64,000 nt of DNA. Origin: Chromobacterium aquaticum (GTDB lineage: Bacteria > Pseudomonadota > Gammaproteobacteria > Burkholderiales > Chromobacteriaceae). The translations under genes and the position numbers were made by a program. The notes beneath the pieces are model-generated. The model was not told where the DNA came from, ran no database searches, and was given only the letters and a program-made list of their open reading frames with translations. The stretch covers positions 26,837 to 90,836 of the forward strand of contig NZ_JAJOHW010000037.1 in assembly GCF_021129195.1 (NCBI RefSeq), written 5' to 3'. Below are positions 55,927 to 64,000 of this stretch, piece by piece; positions within the stretch are counted from its first letter, which is position 1, and every line of letters starts with the position of its first letter.

Positions 55927-56841
55927 ATGATATTGCAGCGCACGCTGAAACAAGCGATAAGCGCCACGGGTGTGGGTTTGCACTCCGGCGAGCGGGTGAA
56001 GCTCACCCTGCTGCCGGCCGCGCCTGACACCGGGATCGTCTTTCGCCGCACCGACTTGCCCGAGCCGGTGGAGGTGAAGGTGGATCCATCGCTCGTCAAC
56101 GACACGCGACTCTCCTCCACGCTGGTGACAGACACCGGCGTGCGTGTCGGCACGATCGAGCATTTGATGTCGGCCCTGGCGGGCTTTGGCATCGACAACC
56201 TCGTGATTGAGGTCACGGCGGCGGAGATCCCCATCATGGACGGATCCGCCGCCCCTTTCATTTACCTGCTGCAGACCGCGGGCGTGGTCGAGCAGAGCGC
56301 CAAGAAGCGCTTCATCCGCGTCACCCAGACGGTGGAGGTGGAAGAGCGCGGCGTGTGGGTGAAGCTGGAGCCGCACGAGGGCTTCAAGGTCACGTTGTCC
56401 ATAGACTTCAACCATCCGGCCTTCAATCTGGCGCCGCAGACGGTGGCGGTGGATTTCGCGCGCCATTCCTATACCGACGAGATCAGCCGCGCGCGCACCT
56501 TCGGCTTCATGCACGAGGTGGAGTACATGCGCAACCACGGCCTGGGCCGCGGCGGCAGCCTGGACAACGCCATCGTCATCGACGACGAATACGTGCTGAA
56601 TCCGGAAGGCCTGCGTTTCCCCGATGAATTCGTTCGTCACAAAATCCTGGACGCCATCGGCGACCTCTACATCATCGGCCACCCGTTGATCGCCGCCTTC
56701 TCCGGCCACAAATCCGGCCACGCGATGAACAACAAGCTGTTGCGCAAGCTGCTGGAGACGCCGGAGGCGTGGGAATACGTCAGCTACGACGACCCGCTGG
56801 ACGCGCCGTCCAGCTTCCACCGGCTGCCGGAGGTGGCCTAG
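55927..56841 (+). CDS. lpxC: UDP-3-O-acyl-GlcNAc deacetylase LpxC
   Basis: A 304-residue zinc deacetylase, the first committed step of lipid A synthesis. It starts [21 protein letters not shown]. Zinc/catalytic residues are in [12 protein letters not shown] (Glu-His), [10 protein letters not shown] (His and Asp) and [12 protein letters not shown] (active-site His). The ATG at 55927 matches the family N-terminus; the ATG codons at 55909 and 55918 are in frame upstream. It is the last gene of the dcw-linked cluster, 108 bp after ftsZ. Confidence 0.97.
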   Translation: MILQRTLKQAISATGVGLHSGERVKLTLLPAAPDTGIVFRRTDLPEPVEVKVDPSLVNDTRLSSTLVTDTGVRVGTIEHLMSALAGFGIDNLVIEVTAAEIPIMDGSAAPFIYLLQTAGVVEQSAKKRFIRVTQTVEVEERGVWVKLEPHEGFKVTLSIDFNHPAFNLAPQTVAVDFARHSYTDEISRARTFGFMHEVEYMRNHGLGRGGSLDNAIVIDDEYVLNPEGLRFPDEFVRHKILDAIGDLYIIGHPLIAAFSGHKSGHAMNNKLLRKLLETPEAWEYVSYDDPLDAPSSFHRLPEVA

Positions 56842-56843
56842 CG

Positions 56844-57026
56844 GTGTTTGGTTTCTGGCGCCTGTGGCTGCTCGTCACCATCCTGCTGCTGGGCTGGGCA
56901 GGCGTCTGTTATCTATTGACCCGCAATCCGCTCTACCTGCGCTACCTCGGCCGCATCGCCCGCTGGAGCGGCGGCCTGGTGGTGCTGGTCAGCGTCTTCT
57001 GGCTGATTTACCGGCTGCTGTCCTAG
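56844..57026 (+). CDS. Small two-helix membrane protein, function unknown
   Basis: A 60-residue protein starting at GTG 56844, with GGAGG about 9 nt upstream inside the end of lpxC. Two hydrophobic stretches (about 4-24 and 41-59) flank a central basic loop ([17 protein letters not shown]), which suggests a hairpin with the loop in the cytoplasm by the positive-inside rule. It follows lpxC by 2 bp, so it should be cotranslated with it, and moaC starts 23 bp later. I do not recognise a family with confidence. Position next to lpxC is the only hint of function. Confidence 0.7.
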   Translation: MFGFWRLWLLVTILLLGWAGVCYLLTRNPLYLRYLGRIARWSGGLVVLVSVFWLIYRLLS

Positions 57027-57049
57027 CAGGCCGGAGGAGTGATGAACCC

Positions 57050-57529
57050 ATGTCCGAATTGACTCATTTCGACGCCGGCGGCCAGGCCCATATGGTCGAC
57101 GTCGGCGCCAAGGCGCATAGCCGCCGCCGCGCGGTGGCCGAAGGCCGCATCCGCATGTTGCCCGCCACCTTCGCGCTGGTGAAGGATGGCGGCCATAAAA
57201 AAGGCGATGTGCTCGGCATCGCCCGCATCGCCGCGATCATGGCGTCCAAGAAGGCCGCGGACCTGATCCCGCTCTGCCACCCGATCGCGCTGACCCGCGT
57301 GGCGGTGGACTTCGAACTGCTGGAGGCCGATAGCGCCGTGCGCATCGAAGTCACCGCGGAATGTAGCGGCCAGACCGGGGTGGAAATGGAAGCGCTGACC
57401 GCCGCCAATGTCGGCCTGCTGACCATTTACGATATGTGCAAGGCGGTGGATCGCGGCATGGTCATCGAGGGCGTGCGGCTGCTGGAGAAAGAGGGCGGCA
57501 AGAGCGGGCATTGGCGGGTGGAAGGCTGA
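57050..57529 (+). CDS. moaC: Cyclic pyranopterin monophosphate synthase MoaC
   Basis: A 159-residue enzyme that, with MoaA, converts GTP to the precursor Z of molybdenum cofactor. Motifs: [46 protein letters not shown] (catalytic Lys/His region), [34 protein letters not shown] and the final GGKSGHW. GGAGGAG lies 11 nt before the ATG at 57050. No other moa gene is in the window. Confidence 0.96.
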   Translation: MSELTHFDAGGQAHMVDVGAKAHSRRRAVAEGRIRMLPATFALVKDGGHKKGDVLGIARIAAIMASKKAADLIPLCHPIALTRVAVDFELLEADSAVRIEVTAECSGQTGVEMEALTAANVGLLTIYDMCKAVDRGMVIEGVRLLEKEGGKSGHWRVEG

Positions 57530-57564
57530 CGGTCCACGCAGGGCGGCAAACAAGAGCCTTACCT

Positions 57565-57581
57565 TGTATGCTGTGTATACA
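57565..57581 (+). promoter_or_regulatory. Candidate operator of the toxin-antitoxin pair
   Basis: TGTAT-N7-ATACA, a short inverted repeat, lies 24 bp upstream of the antitoxin ATG and includes the -10-like TATACA (57576-57581). Antitoxins of the ribbon-helix-helix type usually bind such a site to repress their own operon; here that is inference. Confidence 0.4.
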
Positions 57582-57604
57582 TTGTGGTTTCAGGAGGAGT
57601 TGCC

Positions 57605-57835
57605 ATGAGTGTCATGTCCGTGAGAGTGGCCGATGATGTCGCCCAGCAACTCGAAGCTTTGGCGCATGCGACCGGTCGCAGCAAATCATTCCTGGTGACG
57701 CAAGCCATCGGCGATTATCTGGAGCGTGAGGCTTGGCAGGTGCAGGCTATTGAGGCGGGCTTGAAGGAAGCGGATGCCGGCGATTTCGCTTCCTCCGACG
57801 AAGTGAGCGCATTCTTCGCCAAGCATGGAGCATAA
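57605..57835 (+). CDS. Ribbon-helix-helix antitoxin (CopG/ParD type)
   Basis: A 76-residue protein. The N-terminal ribbon-helix-helix DNA-binding domain is VMSVRVADDVAQQLEALAHATGRSKSFLVTQAIGDYLE. The C-terminal tail (AGLKEADAGDFASSDEVSAFFAKHG) is acidic and probably wraps the toxin. I chose the ATG at 57605 (AGGAGGAG upstream). It is coupled to the toxin gene, whose GTG begins at the base after this stop. Confidence 0.9.
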   Translation: MSVMSVRVADDVAQQLEALAHATGRSKSFLVTQAIGDYLEREAWQVQAIEAGLKEADAGDFASSDEVSAFFAKHGA

Positions 57836-58120
57836 GTGCGGCTCGTCTGGCTGCGGAGCGCGCTGCAAAATCTCCAGCAAGAGGCAGAGTTCATCGCCGA
57901 GGAAAACCCCGCCGCGGCCGCCGCCCTGGTGAGGGCGGTCAGAGCCGCAACCAAGCATCTGGCGGATTTTCCCGAGACAGGCAGACCTGGACGCGTCCCT
58001 GGCACGCGCGAACTGGTGCTGGAAGGCTACCCCTACCTGATTCCCTATCGGGTCAAGGACGATCAGGTTCAAATTCTCCGCATATTCCATACCCGCCGTC
58101 GGCCGCCCAAACGTTGGTGA
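57836..58120 (+). CDS. RelE/ParE superfamily toxin
   Basis: A 94-residue protein with the ParE pattern: LRSALQNLQQEAEFIAEENPAAAAALVRAV (helical hairpin), HLADFPETGRPGRVPGTRELVL, YPYLIPYRVKDDQVQILRIFHTRR. It starts with GTG directly after the antitoxin stop. ParE members poison DNA gyrase and RelE members cleave mRNA in the ribosome. The YRV...QILRIFHTRR C-terminus fits ParE better, but the target is not proven. The pair sits between housekeeping genes and may be a recent acquisition. Confidence 0.9.
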   Translation: MRLVWLRSALQNLQQEAEFIAEENPAAAAALVRAVRAATKHLADFPETGRPGRVPGTRELVLEGYPYLIPYRVKDDQVQILRIFHTRRRPPKRW

Positions 58121-58141
58121 GTATTGGCGCTGGTTGGAAGT

Positions 58142-59095
58142 TTACGGCGTTTGCTCCGCGCCGGCCCGCGACGCTTGACGCCTACGTTCGGTTGGCTTGT
58201 CCCGCCAATAGCCGGCCAAGAGCGAGCCGGAAATATTGTGCCAGACCGAGAACAGCGCGCCGGGCAAGGCCGCCAGCGGGCTGAAGTAGGCCTTGCCCAA
58301 CTGGGCGGCCAGGCCGGAGTTCTGCATGCCCACCTCGATCGCCAGCGTGCGGCACACCGATTCGTCGAAGCCCAGCAAGCGTCCTCCCCAATACCCGCCC
58401 AACAGGCCGATGGCGTTGTGCAGCATCACCGCCAGAATGGTCAGCCCGCCCACCGTGGCGATGTGGTTCTTGCTGCCGGCGACGATGGCGGCGATCAGCG
58501 CGACGATGGCCAGCATCGACAACAGCGGCAGCAGCGGCTCCAGCCGGCGGACCTGGGGCGCGAAGAAGCGATGGGCCAGCAGGCCCAGGCCTATCGGCAG
58601 GATGACGATCTGCAGAATGCTCAGCAGCATCGCCGCCACTTCCACCTTGATCGCCGCGTCCACGTACAGCCGGGTCAGCAGCGGCGTGGCCACCACGCCG
58701 ACCAGCGTCGACAGCGAGGAAATGGTGACCGACAGCGCCACGTCGCCGCGCGATAGATAGATGATCACATTCGACGCGGTGCCGCTGGCGACGCTGCCCA
58801 CCAGGATCATGCCGATGGCCAGCTGCGGCGGCATCTGGAACAGCCGCGCCAGCGCCCAGGCCGCCAGCGGCATCACCAGATAGTGCAGACCTAGTCCGGC
58901 CAGCACCGGCGCCGGCCGGCTCAGCACCCGCTTGAAATCGTCCAGCGTCAGCGTCAGCCCCATCGCGAACATGATTACCGCCAGCAGCAGCCCGGTATGC
59001 GGCAGCAGCGGGGTGAACGCCGCCGGCCGCTGGTAAGCGACGGCGGACAGCAGCAGTGCCCATAGCGGGAACAGGCGGGTGATTGTGGCGAGCAC
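58142..59095 (-). CDS. Bile acid:sodium symporter (BASS) family transporter
   Basis: A 317-residue inner-membrane protein with nine or ten helices. BASS signature: [43 protein letters not shown] and [14 protein letters not shown]. Bacterial members transport ketopantoate, pyruvate, or other organic acids; no substrate can be assigned. It is convergent with the toxin gene (21 bp) and divergent from dsdA. Confidence 0.9.
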   Translation of the reverse strand: MLATITRLFPLWALLLSAVAYQRPAAFTPLLPHTGLLLAVIMFAMGLTLTLDDFKRVLSRPAPVLAGLGLHYLVMPLAAWALARLFQMPPQLAIGMILVGSVASGTASNVIIYLSRGDVALSVTISSLSTLVGVVATPLLTRLYVDAAIKVEVAAMLLSILQIVILPIGLGLLAHRFFAPQVRRLEPLLPLLSMLAIVALIAAIVAGSKNHIATVGGLTILAVMLHNAIGLLGGYWGGRLLGFDESVCRTLAIEVGMQNSGLAAQLGKAYFSPLAALPGALFSVWHNISGSLLAGYWRDKPTERRRQASRAGAEQTP

Positions 59096-59264
59096 GGCGA
59101 CTCCTGGCGGCGGATGATGCGCCCATCATAGGCGATGCGCCCCGGTGTCTGGCAAGTCCGCGCGCGCATGGCTGATCCAGCGTCAGCCGTCGGCTGCGCA
59201 ATCGTCTTTTGCCAGCGACGGCGCGGCGCGGTTTAATCGGGTCTTCGATTCCATGGAGCGCGCG

Positions 59265-60623
59265 ATGCAAGCGACGATTGCCGGCAAGACCGTGGCCGAC
59301 TGGCAGGCCAGCCACCCCTTATTGACGCCCTTGATGGCCTTGCGGCCTTTGAGCTGGTTCAACCCCGCGCTGGCACCGGCGGCGGAAGCATTGGCCGACG
59401 TGGGCTTGAGCCGGGCCGATGTCGCGGACGCCGATGCGCGTTTGCGCCGTTTTGCGCCCTATCTGGCGCGGGTGTTTCCGGATGCGGCCGCCAGCGGCGG
59501 CATCATCGAATCGCCGCTGCTGCCGCTGCCGGCGATGCGCGCGGCCTTATGGGCCGAGGCCGGGTTGGCGGACGGCGGCGGCCTGTGGCTGAAGGCGGAT
59601 AATCTGTTGCCGATTTCCGGCTCCATCAAGGCGCGCGGCGGCATTTACGAGGTATTGAAGCACGCGGAAAGCTTGGCGCTGAGTCATGGCCTGCTGCGGG
59701 AGGGGGACGACTACGCCGGGCTGGACAGCGCCGAGGCGCGGGCCTTCTTCGGCGGCTACCGGGTGGCGGTGGGCTCCACCGGCAACCTGGGCCTGTCCAT
59801 TGGCATCATCAGCGCCAAGCTGGGCTTCCAGGCCAGCGTGCATATGTCGGCGGACGCGCGACAGTGGAAGAAGGACTTGCTGCGCTGCCATGGGGTCGAG
59901 GTGGTCGAGTATCCGTCCGATTACAGCGTGGCGGTGGCGGAAGGCCGCAAACAGGCGGCGTCCGATCCGCGCTGTCATTTCGTCGACGACGAGAATTCGG
60001 TCAATCTATTCCTTGGTTACGCGGTGGCGGCGGAGCGTCTGCGCGGCCAGTTGGTGGAGCAGGGCGTTCGGGTGGACGCGGAACACCCGCTGCTGGTGTA
60101 TCTGCCCTGCGGCGTCGGCGGCGGGCCGGGCGGGGTTGCTTTCGGCCTCAAGCTGGCTTTCGGCGACGCGGTGCATTGCCTGTTCGCCGAGCCCACCCAC
60201 GCGCCCTGCATGTTGTTGGGCGTTTACACCGGACTGCATGATGATGTGGCGGTGCAGGATTTCGGCATCGACAATCTGACCGCCGCCGACGGCCTGGCGG
60301 TGGGCCGTCCATCCGGCTTCGTCGGCCGCGCGATGCAGCGGCTGATAGACGGCTATTACACGGTGGACGATGCCGAGCTCTACCGCTTGCTGGCCTTGCT
60401 GGAGCGCGAGCAGGGTTTGCGGCTGGAGCCGTCGGCGCTGGCCGGCATGCCGGGGCCGCTGCGAGTGTTGAGCGAGACCCAGGGTTACCGTCAGCGGCTG
60501 GGCTTGAGCGCGGAGCGGCTGGCGCGCGCCAGCCATCTGGTGTGGGGCACCGGCGGCGGCATGGTGCCGCCGGCGGAAATGGACGCCTATCTGGCGGAAG
60601 GCCGGCGGCGGCTGACGGCGTGA
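59265..60623 (+). CDS. dsdA: D-serine ammonia-lyase (D-serine dehydratase)
   Basis: A 452-residue PLP enzyme converting D-serine to pyruvate and ammonia. PLP lysine is Lys122 in [14 protein letters not shown]; the tetraglycine-like phosphate loop is [13 protein letters not shown], and [16 protein letters not shown] also matches. I chose the ATG at 59265 with GGAG 5 nt upstream; the ATG at 59253 is an alternative. It overlaps or nearly abuts the LysR gene downstream, which looks like its regulator. Confidence 0.94.
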   Translation: MQATIAGKTVADWQASHPLLTPLMALRPLSWFNPALAPAAEALADVGLSRADVADADARLRRFAPYLARVFPDAAASGGIIESPLLPLPAMRAALWAEAGLADGGGLWLKADNLLPISGSIKARGGIYEVLKHAESLALSHGLLREGDDYAGLDSAEARAFFGGYRVAVGSTGNLGLSIGIISAKLGFQASVHMSADARQWKKDLLRCHGVEVVEYPSDYSVAVAEGRKQAASDPRCHFVDDENSVNLFLGYAVAAERLRGQLVEQGVRVDAEHPLLVYLPCGVGGGPGGVAFGLKLAFGDAVHCLFAEPTHAPCMLLGVYTGLHDDVAVQDFGIDNLTAADGLAVGRPSGFVGRAMQRLIDGYYTVDDAELYRLLALLEREQGLRLEPSALAGMPGPLRVLSETQGYRQRLGLSAERLARASHLVWGTGGGMVPPAEMDAYLAEGRRRLTA

Positions 60624-60637
60624 ACGATGCTGGCGAT

Positions 60638-61564
60638 ATGCTGAATCTTCCCCCGCGCGCCGGTATCCGCCTGGACGGCGCGCAATGGTCCAATCTGCAC
60701 ACCTTCGCGGCGGCGGCGCGGCATCTGAGCTTCGCCCGCGCCGCGGTAGAGCTGTGTCTGAGCGCCAGCGCGGTCAGCCATCGCATCGCCCGGCTGGAAC
60801 GGGCGCTGGGCACCCGCCTGTTCCTGCGGTTGACCCGCAGCCTGCGGCTGAGCGAGGACGGCGCACGCATCTATCAGGCCTGGCTGGCCGGTCAAGCTCA
60901 GCTGGAGGCCGCGCTGAATCCGCAGGAGGAGGCCGAGCCGGCCGGTGCGGTGGCCTTGTACGCGCGGCCCTCGCTGGCGCAATGCTGGCTGGCGCCGCGG
61001 CTGGCGGACTTCGCCGCGCGCCATCCGCGCATCGCGCTGGATATCCGCAGCGGCAACGAGATGGTGGATTTTCGCAGCTGGAATATCGACTTGGCGCTGT
61101 ATTACTCGGCCGGCGAGTTTCCCGGCCTGGACGCGCAGCGCCTGATGGATGAACAAGTAGCGCCGGTGTGTAGCCCGGAGTACGCGGACAGGCACGGCCT
61201 GCGCGACAACCCGGCGGCCCTGGCCGCATGCCTGCTCTTGCACGACGCCCAGGCCTGGGAGCGGGCGGCTCACGATGCCGAATGGCGGGAGTGGGCGCGG
61301 CGTCATTGCGTGGCGCTGCCGGCGCGGGGCATCAGCTTCGACCGCTCCGAGCTGTGCGCGCAGGCGGCCGCGCATCACGCCGGCGTGGCGCTGGGACGGC
61401 GGCGGCTGGTGCAAGCGTTGTTGGATCGCGGCGAACTGATGCTGCCGCTGGGGCCGTTTCAACCGTTGGGGCCGCAAGCTTATTACCTGGTGCGCCCGCC
61501 GCAGGCGCCATCGCCGCGGGTGCGCGCGGTGATGGACTGGCTGCGGGCTTGCGCGGCGGATTAG
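60638..61564 (+). CDS. dsdC: LysR-type regulator, DsdC-like
   Basis: A 308-residue LysR protein. The N-terminal HTH has HTFAAAARHLSFARAAVELCLSASAVSHRIARLERALGTRLFLR, close to DsdC/GcvA type regulators. The effector-binding part follows (ALYARPSLAQCWLAPRLADFAARHPRI). In E. coli DsdC is divergent from dsdXA and answers to D-serine; here it follows dsdA on the same strand, so it may regulate at a distance or autoregulate. GTG 60620, overlapping the dsdA stop (GTGA), is an alternative start. Name by context and HTH similarity. Confidence 0.8.
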   Translation: MLNLPPRAGIRLDGAQWSNLHTFAAAARHLSFARAAVELCLSASAVSHRIARLERALGTRLFLRLTRSLRLSEDGARIYQAWLAGQAQLEAALNPQEEAEPAGAVALYARPSLAQCWLAPRLADFAARHPRIALDIRSGNEMVDFRSWNIDLALYYSAGEFPGLDAQRLMDEQVAPVCSPEYADRHGLRDNPAALAACLLLHDAQAWERAAHDAEWREWARRHCVALPARGISFDRSELCAQAAAHHAGVALGRRRLVQALLDRGELMLPLGPFQPLGPQAYYLVRPPQAPSPRVRAVMDWLRACAAD

Positions 61565-61665
61565 GCCGCCTTCCTTCCGCTTTTCTCGCCGGCCTCTCGC
61601 ACGGGCTCCCGGCGGCATGCTAGTCTGCTCCAGTTCAATGTCATGAAGATTGCCGGAGGCGCTTG

Positions 61666-62367
61666 ATGATCACCCTGTACCAGTTCGGCCCGGCCCTGGG
61701 CCTGATGGACCCCAGCCCCTTCGTGGTGAAGGCGGATTTGCTGTTGAAGCTGTCCGGCCTGCCTTACCGCCGAGAGCGCGGCGATATGCGCAAGGCGCCC
61801 AAGGGCAAGCTGCCCTGCATCGACGACGATGGCCAGATCGTGCCGGACTCCACGCTGATCCGCCTGCATCTGGCGGACAAGCACGGCATCACGCTGGACG
61901 CCGGTCTCAGCGAGGAGCAGAAGGCGCTGGCCTGGAGCGTGGATTGCATGCTGGGCGAGCATTTCTACTGGGGCATCGTGCATGAGCGTTGGATGGTGGA
62001 CGCGTATTTCGAGCGCGGTCCCAGCGTGTTCTTCAAGGGCGTGCCGGCCTTGCTGCGCGGCTTGGTGACGAGGCTGGTGCGGCGCAAGGTGCGCGCCAAT
62101 CTGCAGGGGCAGGGCATGGGCCGTTTCAGCGTGGCGGAGCGCCTGCGGCTGCTGGAGGCGGACGTGGCGGCGCTGTCAGCCTTGTTGGGCGAGCAGCGTT
62201 ATTTCATGGGCGACACCGCCACCTGGATAGACGCCAGCGTCTACGCCTTCGTCAGCAGCGCGCTGACCGACGCGATGGGGGAAACCCCGTCGCGGGCGCT
62301 GATGCTGGCAAGGCCGAATCTGGTGGCCTATGCGCAAAGACTGAGGGCCGAGTTTTACAGTGGATAG
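61666..62367 (+). CDS. Glutathione S-transferase-like protein
   Basis: A 233-residue protein with a thioredoxin-like N-terminal part (MITLYQFGPALGLMDPSPFVVKADLLLKLSGL, KLPCIDDDGQIVPDSTLI) and a long helical C-terminal part including RLRLLEADVAALSALLGEQRYFMGDTATWIDASVYAF. The pattern is like metaxin/FAXC or Tom37-type GSTs of bacteria, with a conserved Asp-Ser pair. GGAGG lies about 7 nt before the ATG at 61666. Substrate unknown. Confidence 0.88.
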   Translation: MITLYQFGPALGLMDPSPFVVKADLLLKLSGLPYRRERGDMRKAPKGKLPCIDDDGQIVPDSTLIRLHLADKHGITLDAGLSEEQKALAWSVDCMLGEHFYWGIVHERWMVDAYFERGPSVFFKGVPALLRGLVTRLVRRKVRANLQGQGMGRFSVAERLRLLEADVAALSALLGEQRYFMGDTATWIDASVYAFVSSALTDAMGETPSRALMLARPNLVAYAQRLRAEFYSG

Positions 62368-62416
62368 GCTGGCTGGGCCCACAGCGCCGCGGTACGACAA
62401 AAACAAAGGGGAAAAC

Positions 62417-64000
62417 ATGAAGATGAGCAGACTGCTGCCCTTGGCGGCTTCATTGTGCGCGGCCGGCGCCTGGGCCGACGCCGCGCCGGATTATGGCCGC
62501 TACGGCATTGATTTGAACGGCATCGATCCGGCGGTGCGGGTGCAGGACAATCTGTCGCTGCACGCCAATGGCCGCTGGATCCAGAACACGGTGATTCCGG
62601 CCGAGCGCTCCTCGGCGGGCGTGGCGGAAACCTTGGTGGACCGCAATCTGGAACGGCTGCGCCAGTTGATCGAACAGGCCGGCCAGCGTACGGACGGCGG
62701 CGCGGAAGCGGGACAGATCTCCGCGCTATACCGTAGCTTCATGGACGAGGACGCCATTGCCCGGCGCGGGCTGGAGCCGCTGCGCGAATCGCTGCGGGCG
62801 GTGGCCGGCCTGGGCTCGGCGGCGGAGGCGGTGCGCTATATGGGCCGCTTGCAGGATCAGCCGGTGGACACGCCGTTCCGCTTCTACGTGAGCCAGGATT
62901 CCAAGAATTCCGCCGCCTACCTGGCCGGTGTCGGCCAGTCCGGCCTGGCGATGGACCAGGATTACTACCTGGGCAAGTCCGCCGACTTCGCCGCCGCGCG
63001 CCAAGCTTATCAGGCCTATCTGGAACGGCTGTTCACGCTGGCGGAACTGGACCAGCCGCAAAGCCGCGCCCGCGACGTGCTGGCCTTCGAGACCCGGTTG
63101 GCGAAAATCCAGTGGACCAATGTCGAGAACCGCGACATCCAGAAAACCTATAACAAGCTGAGCCGGGCCGAACTGGCGCGCCGGCAGCCCGGCTACGATT
63201 GGCCGGCCTTGCTGAGCGATGCCGGCCTGGGCGCGGCCGAGCACCTGAACCTGGACCAGCCCAGCTATCTGCTCAAGCTGGCGCCGCTATTGCGGGCCAC
63301 GCCGGCGGCCACGCTGCGTAATTATCTGCTGGCGCGCACGTTGGACGCCTATGCGCCCAGTCTGACGCCGGCCTTTGTCGACGCCCATTTCGATTTCTAC
63401 GGCAAGACCCTGGAAGGCCGCAAACAGAACCGGCCACGCTGGAAACGCGGCGTGGGCATGGTGGAAAACGGCCTGGGCGAGGCGCTGGGCAAGCTCTATG
63501 TGGCGCGCTACTTCACGCCGGAGGCCAAGCGCCAGGCCGACGAACTGGTGCGCAATCTGTTGCAGGCCTACGACCAGTCCATCGACACCCTGGACTGGAT
63601 GAGCGCCGCCACCAAGCGCCAGGCTCATATCAAACTATCCAAGTACACGCTGAAAATAGGCTATCCGGACAAGTGGCGCGATTACAGCGGCCTGCAACTG
63701 TCGCCGGACGATCTGGCCGGCAATGTGCGGCGCATCGCAGTATTCAACTACCGCTATATGAGCGGCAAGCTGGGCCAGCCGGTGGATCGCAAGGAATGGA
63801 GCATGACGCCGCAGACGGTGAACGCCTATTACAACCCGGCCAATAACGAGATCGTGTTCCCGGCCGCGATTCTGCAAGCGCCGTATTTCGACCCCGGCTT
63901 TGATCCGGCGGTCAACTACGGCAGCATAGGCGCCACCATAGGCCACGAGATCAGCCATGGCTTCGACGATCAGGGCAGCCAGTTCGACGGCGACGGCAAT
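62417..64000 (+). CDS. M13 family metallopeptidase (neprilysin-like), cut by the window edge
   Basis: 528 residues are visible; the gene continues past the right end. Signal peptide about 1-20 (...SLCAAGAWADAAP). The N-terminal M13 domain follows (NANGRW-like LHANGRWIQNTVIP, YYLGKSADF). Zinc motif HEISH is at residues 510-514 (GATIGHEISHGFDDQGSQFDGDG), near the edge. The conserved NPANNEIVFPAAILQAPYFD precedes it. The third zinc ligand (ExxxD) should lie beyond the window. Function: secreted or periplasmic oligopeptidase. GGGGAAAA is the ribosome binding site. Confidence 0.94.
   Translation, partial: MKMSRLLPLAASLCAAGAWADAAPDYGRYGIDLNGIDPAVRVQDNLSLHANGRWIQNTVIPAERSSAGVAETLVDRNLERLRQLIEQAGQRTDGGAEAGQISALYRSFMDEDAIARRGLEPLRESLRAVAGLGSAAEAVRYMGRLQDQPVDTPFRFYVSQDSKNSAAYLAGVGQSGLAMDQDYYLGKSADFAAARQAYQAYLERLFTLAELDQPQSRARDVLAFETRLAKIQWTNVENRDIQKTYNKLSRAELARRQPGYDWPALLSDAGLGAAEHLNLDQPSYLLKLAPLLRATPAATLRNYLLARTLDAYAPSLTPAFVDAHFDFYGKTLEGRKQNRPRWKRGVGMVENGLGEALGKLYVARYFTPEAKRQADELVRNLLQAYDQSIDTLDWMSAATKRQAHIKLSKYTLKIGYPDKWRDYSGLQLSPDDLAGNVRRIAVFNYRYMSGKLGQPVDRKEWSMTPQTVNAYYNPANNEIVFPAAILQAPYFDPGFDPAVNYGSIGATIGHEISHGFDDQGSQFDGDGN

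Overview
The window is GC-rich chromosomal DNA from a Gram-negative bacterium. Gene content and order (engB / cytochrome c4 / resB, dcw cluster ending in lpxC, gatCAB, mreBCD-mrdAB, bioB-bioF and bioH-bioC, MurE with the meso-DAP motif) fit a betaproteobacterium of the Neisseriales, most likely a Chromobacterium or close relative. The taxon is inferred from gene order and protein character; no search was run. I see no rRNA, tRNA, CRISPR array, prophage or intact insertion sequence.

Layout. 1-4 kb: the start of resB, cytochrome c4, engB, rlpA, trmL and comF. 4-12 kb: a biotin region (bioB, bioF, bioH, bioC) with a large GAF-GAF-GGDEF-EAL c-di-GMP enzyme and a small methyltransferase between its halves. 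12-16 kb: acetyltransferase, patatin-like lipoprotein, glutathione transferase-like protein, fatty acid hydroxylase-like membrane protein and a glycine-zipper protein. 16-23 kb: amino-acid transport, with two AroP-like permeases in tandem, an NSS symporter and AzlCD beside an AraC regulator. 23-29 kb: MarC, a periplasmic copper chaperone, a SelW-like protein coupled to dinB, and an M16 peptidase. 29-35 kb: the elongasome operon mreB-mreC-mreD-mrdA-rodA on the minus strand. 35-39 kb: gatC-gatA-gatB. 39-57 kb: the complete dcw cluster mraZ-rsmH-ftsL-ftsI-murE-murF-mraY-murD-ftsW-murG-murC-ddl-ftsQ-ftsA-ftsZ, then lpxC, a tiny membrane protein and moaC. 57-64 kb: a ParD/ParE-type toxin-antitoxin pair, a BASS transporter, dsdA with a LysR regulator, a GST-like protein, and an M13 peptidase that runs off the right edge.

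How it works together. Between 29 and 57 kb lie the rod-elongation machinery, the divisome, all Mur ligases, lipid I/II synthesis and the first committed step of lipid A. The division cluster starts at a sigma70-type promoter overlapped by four MraZ boxes spaced exactly 10 bp apart.

The most unusual structure is a family of about 140-bp non-coding elements: four full copies and one remnant. They have roughly 17-bp terminal inverted repeats beginning GARCCTG, a central ATGTAC-N5-GTACAT hairpin, and 3-bp TNA flanking repeats. Three of the four full copies sit exactly on the stop codon of a gene (araC-like, rodA, gatB), so the stop codon is itself the target-site repeat; the remnant also abuts a stop codon. 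They look like MITEs of an IS5-family (IS1031-type) transposase not present in the window.
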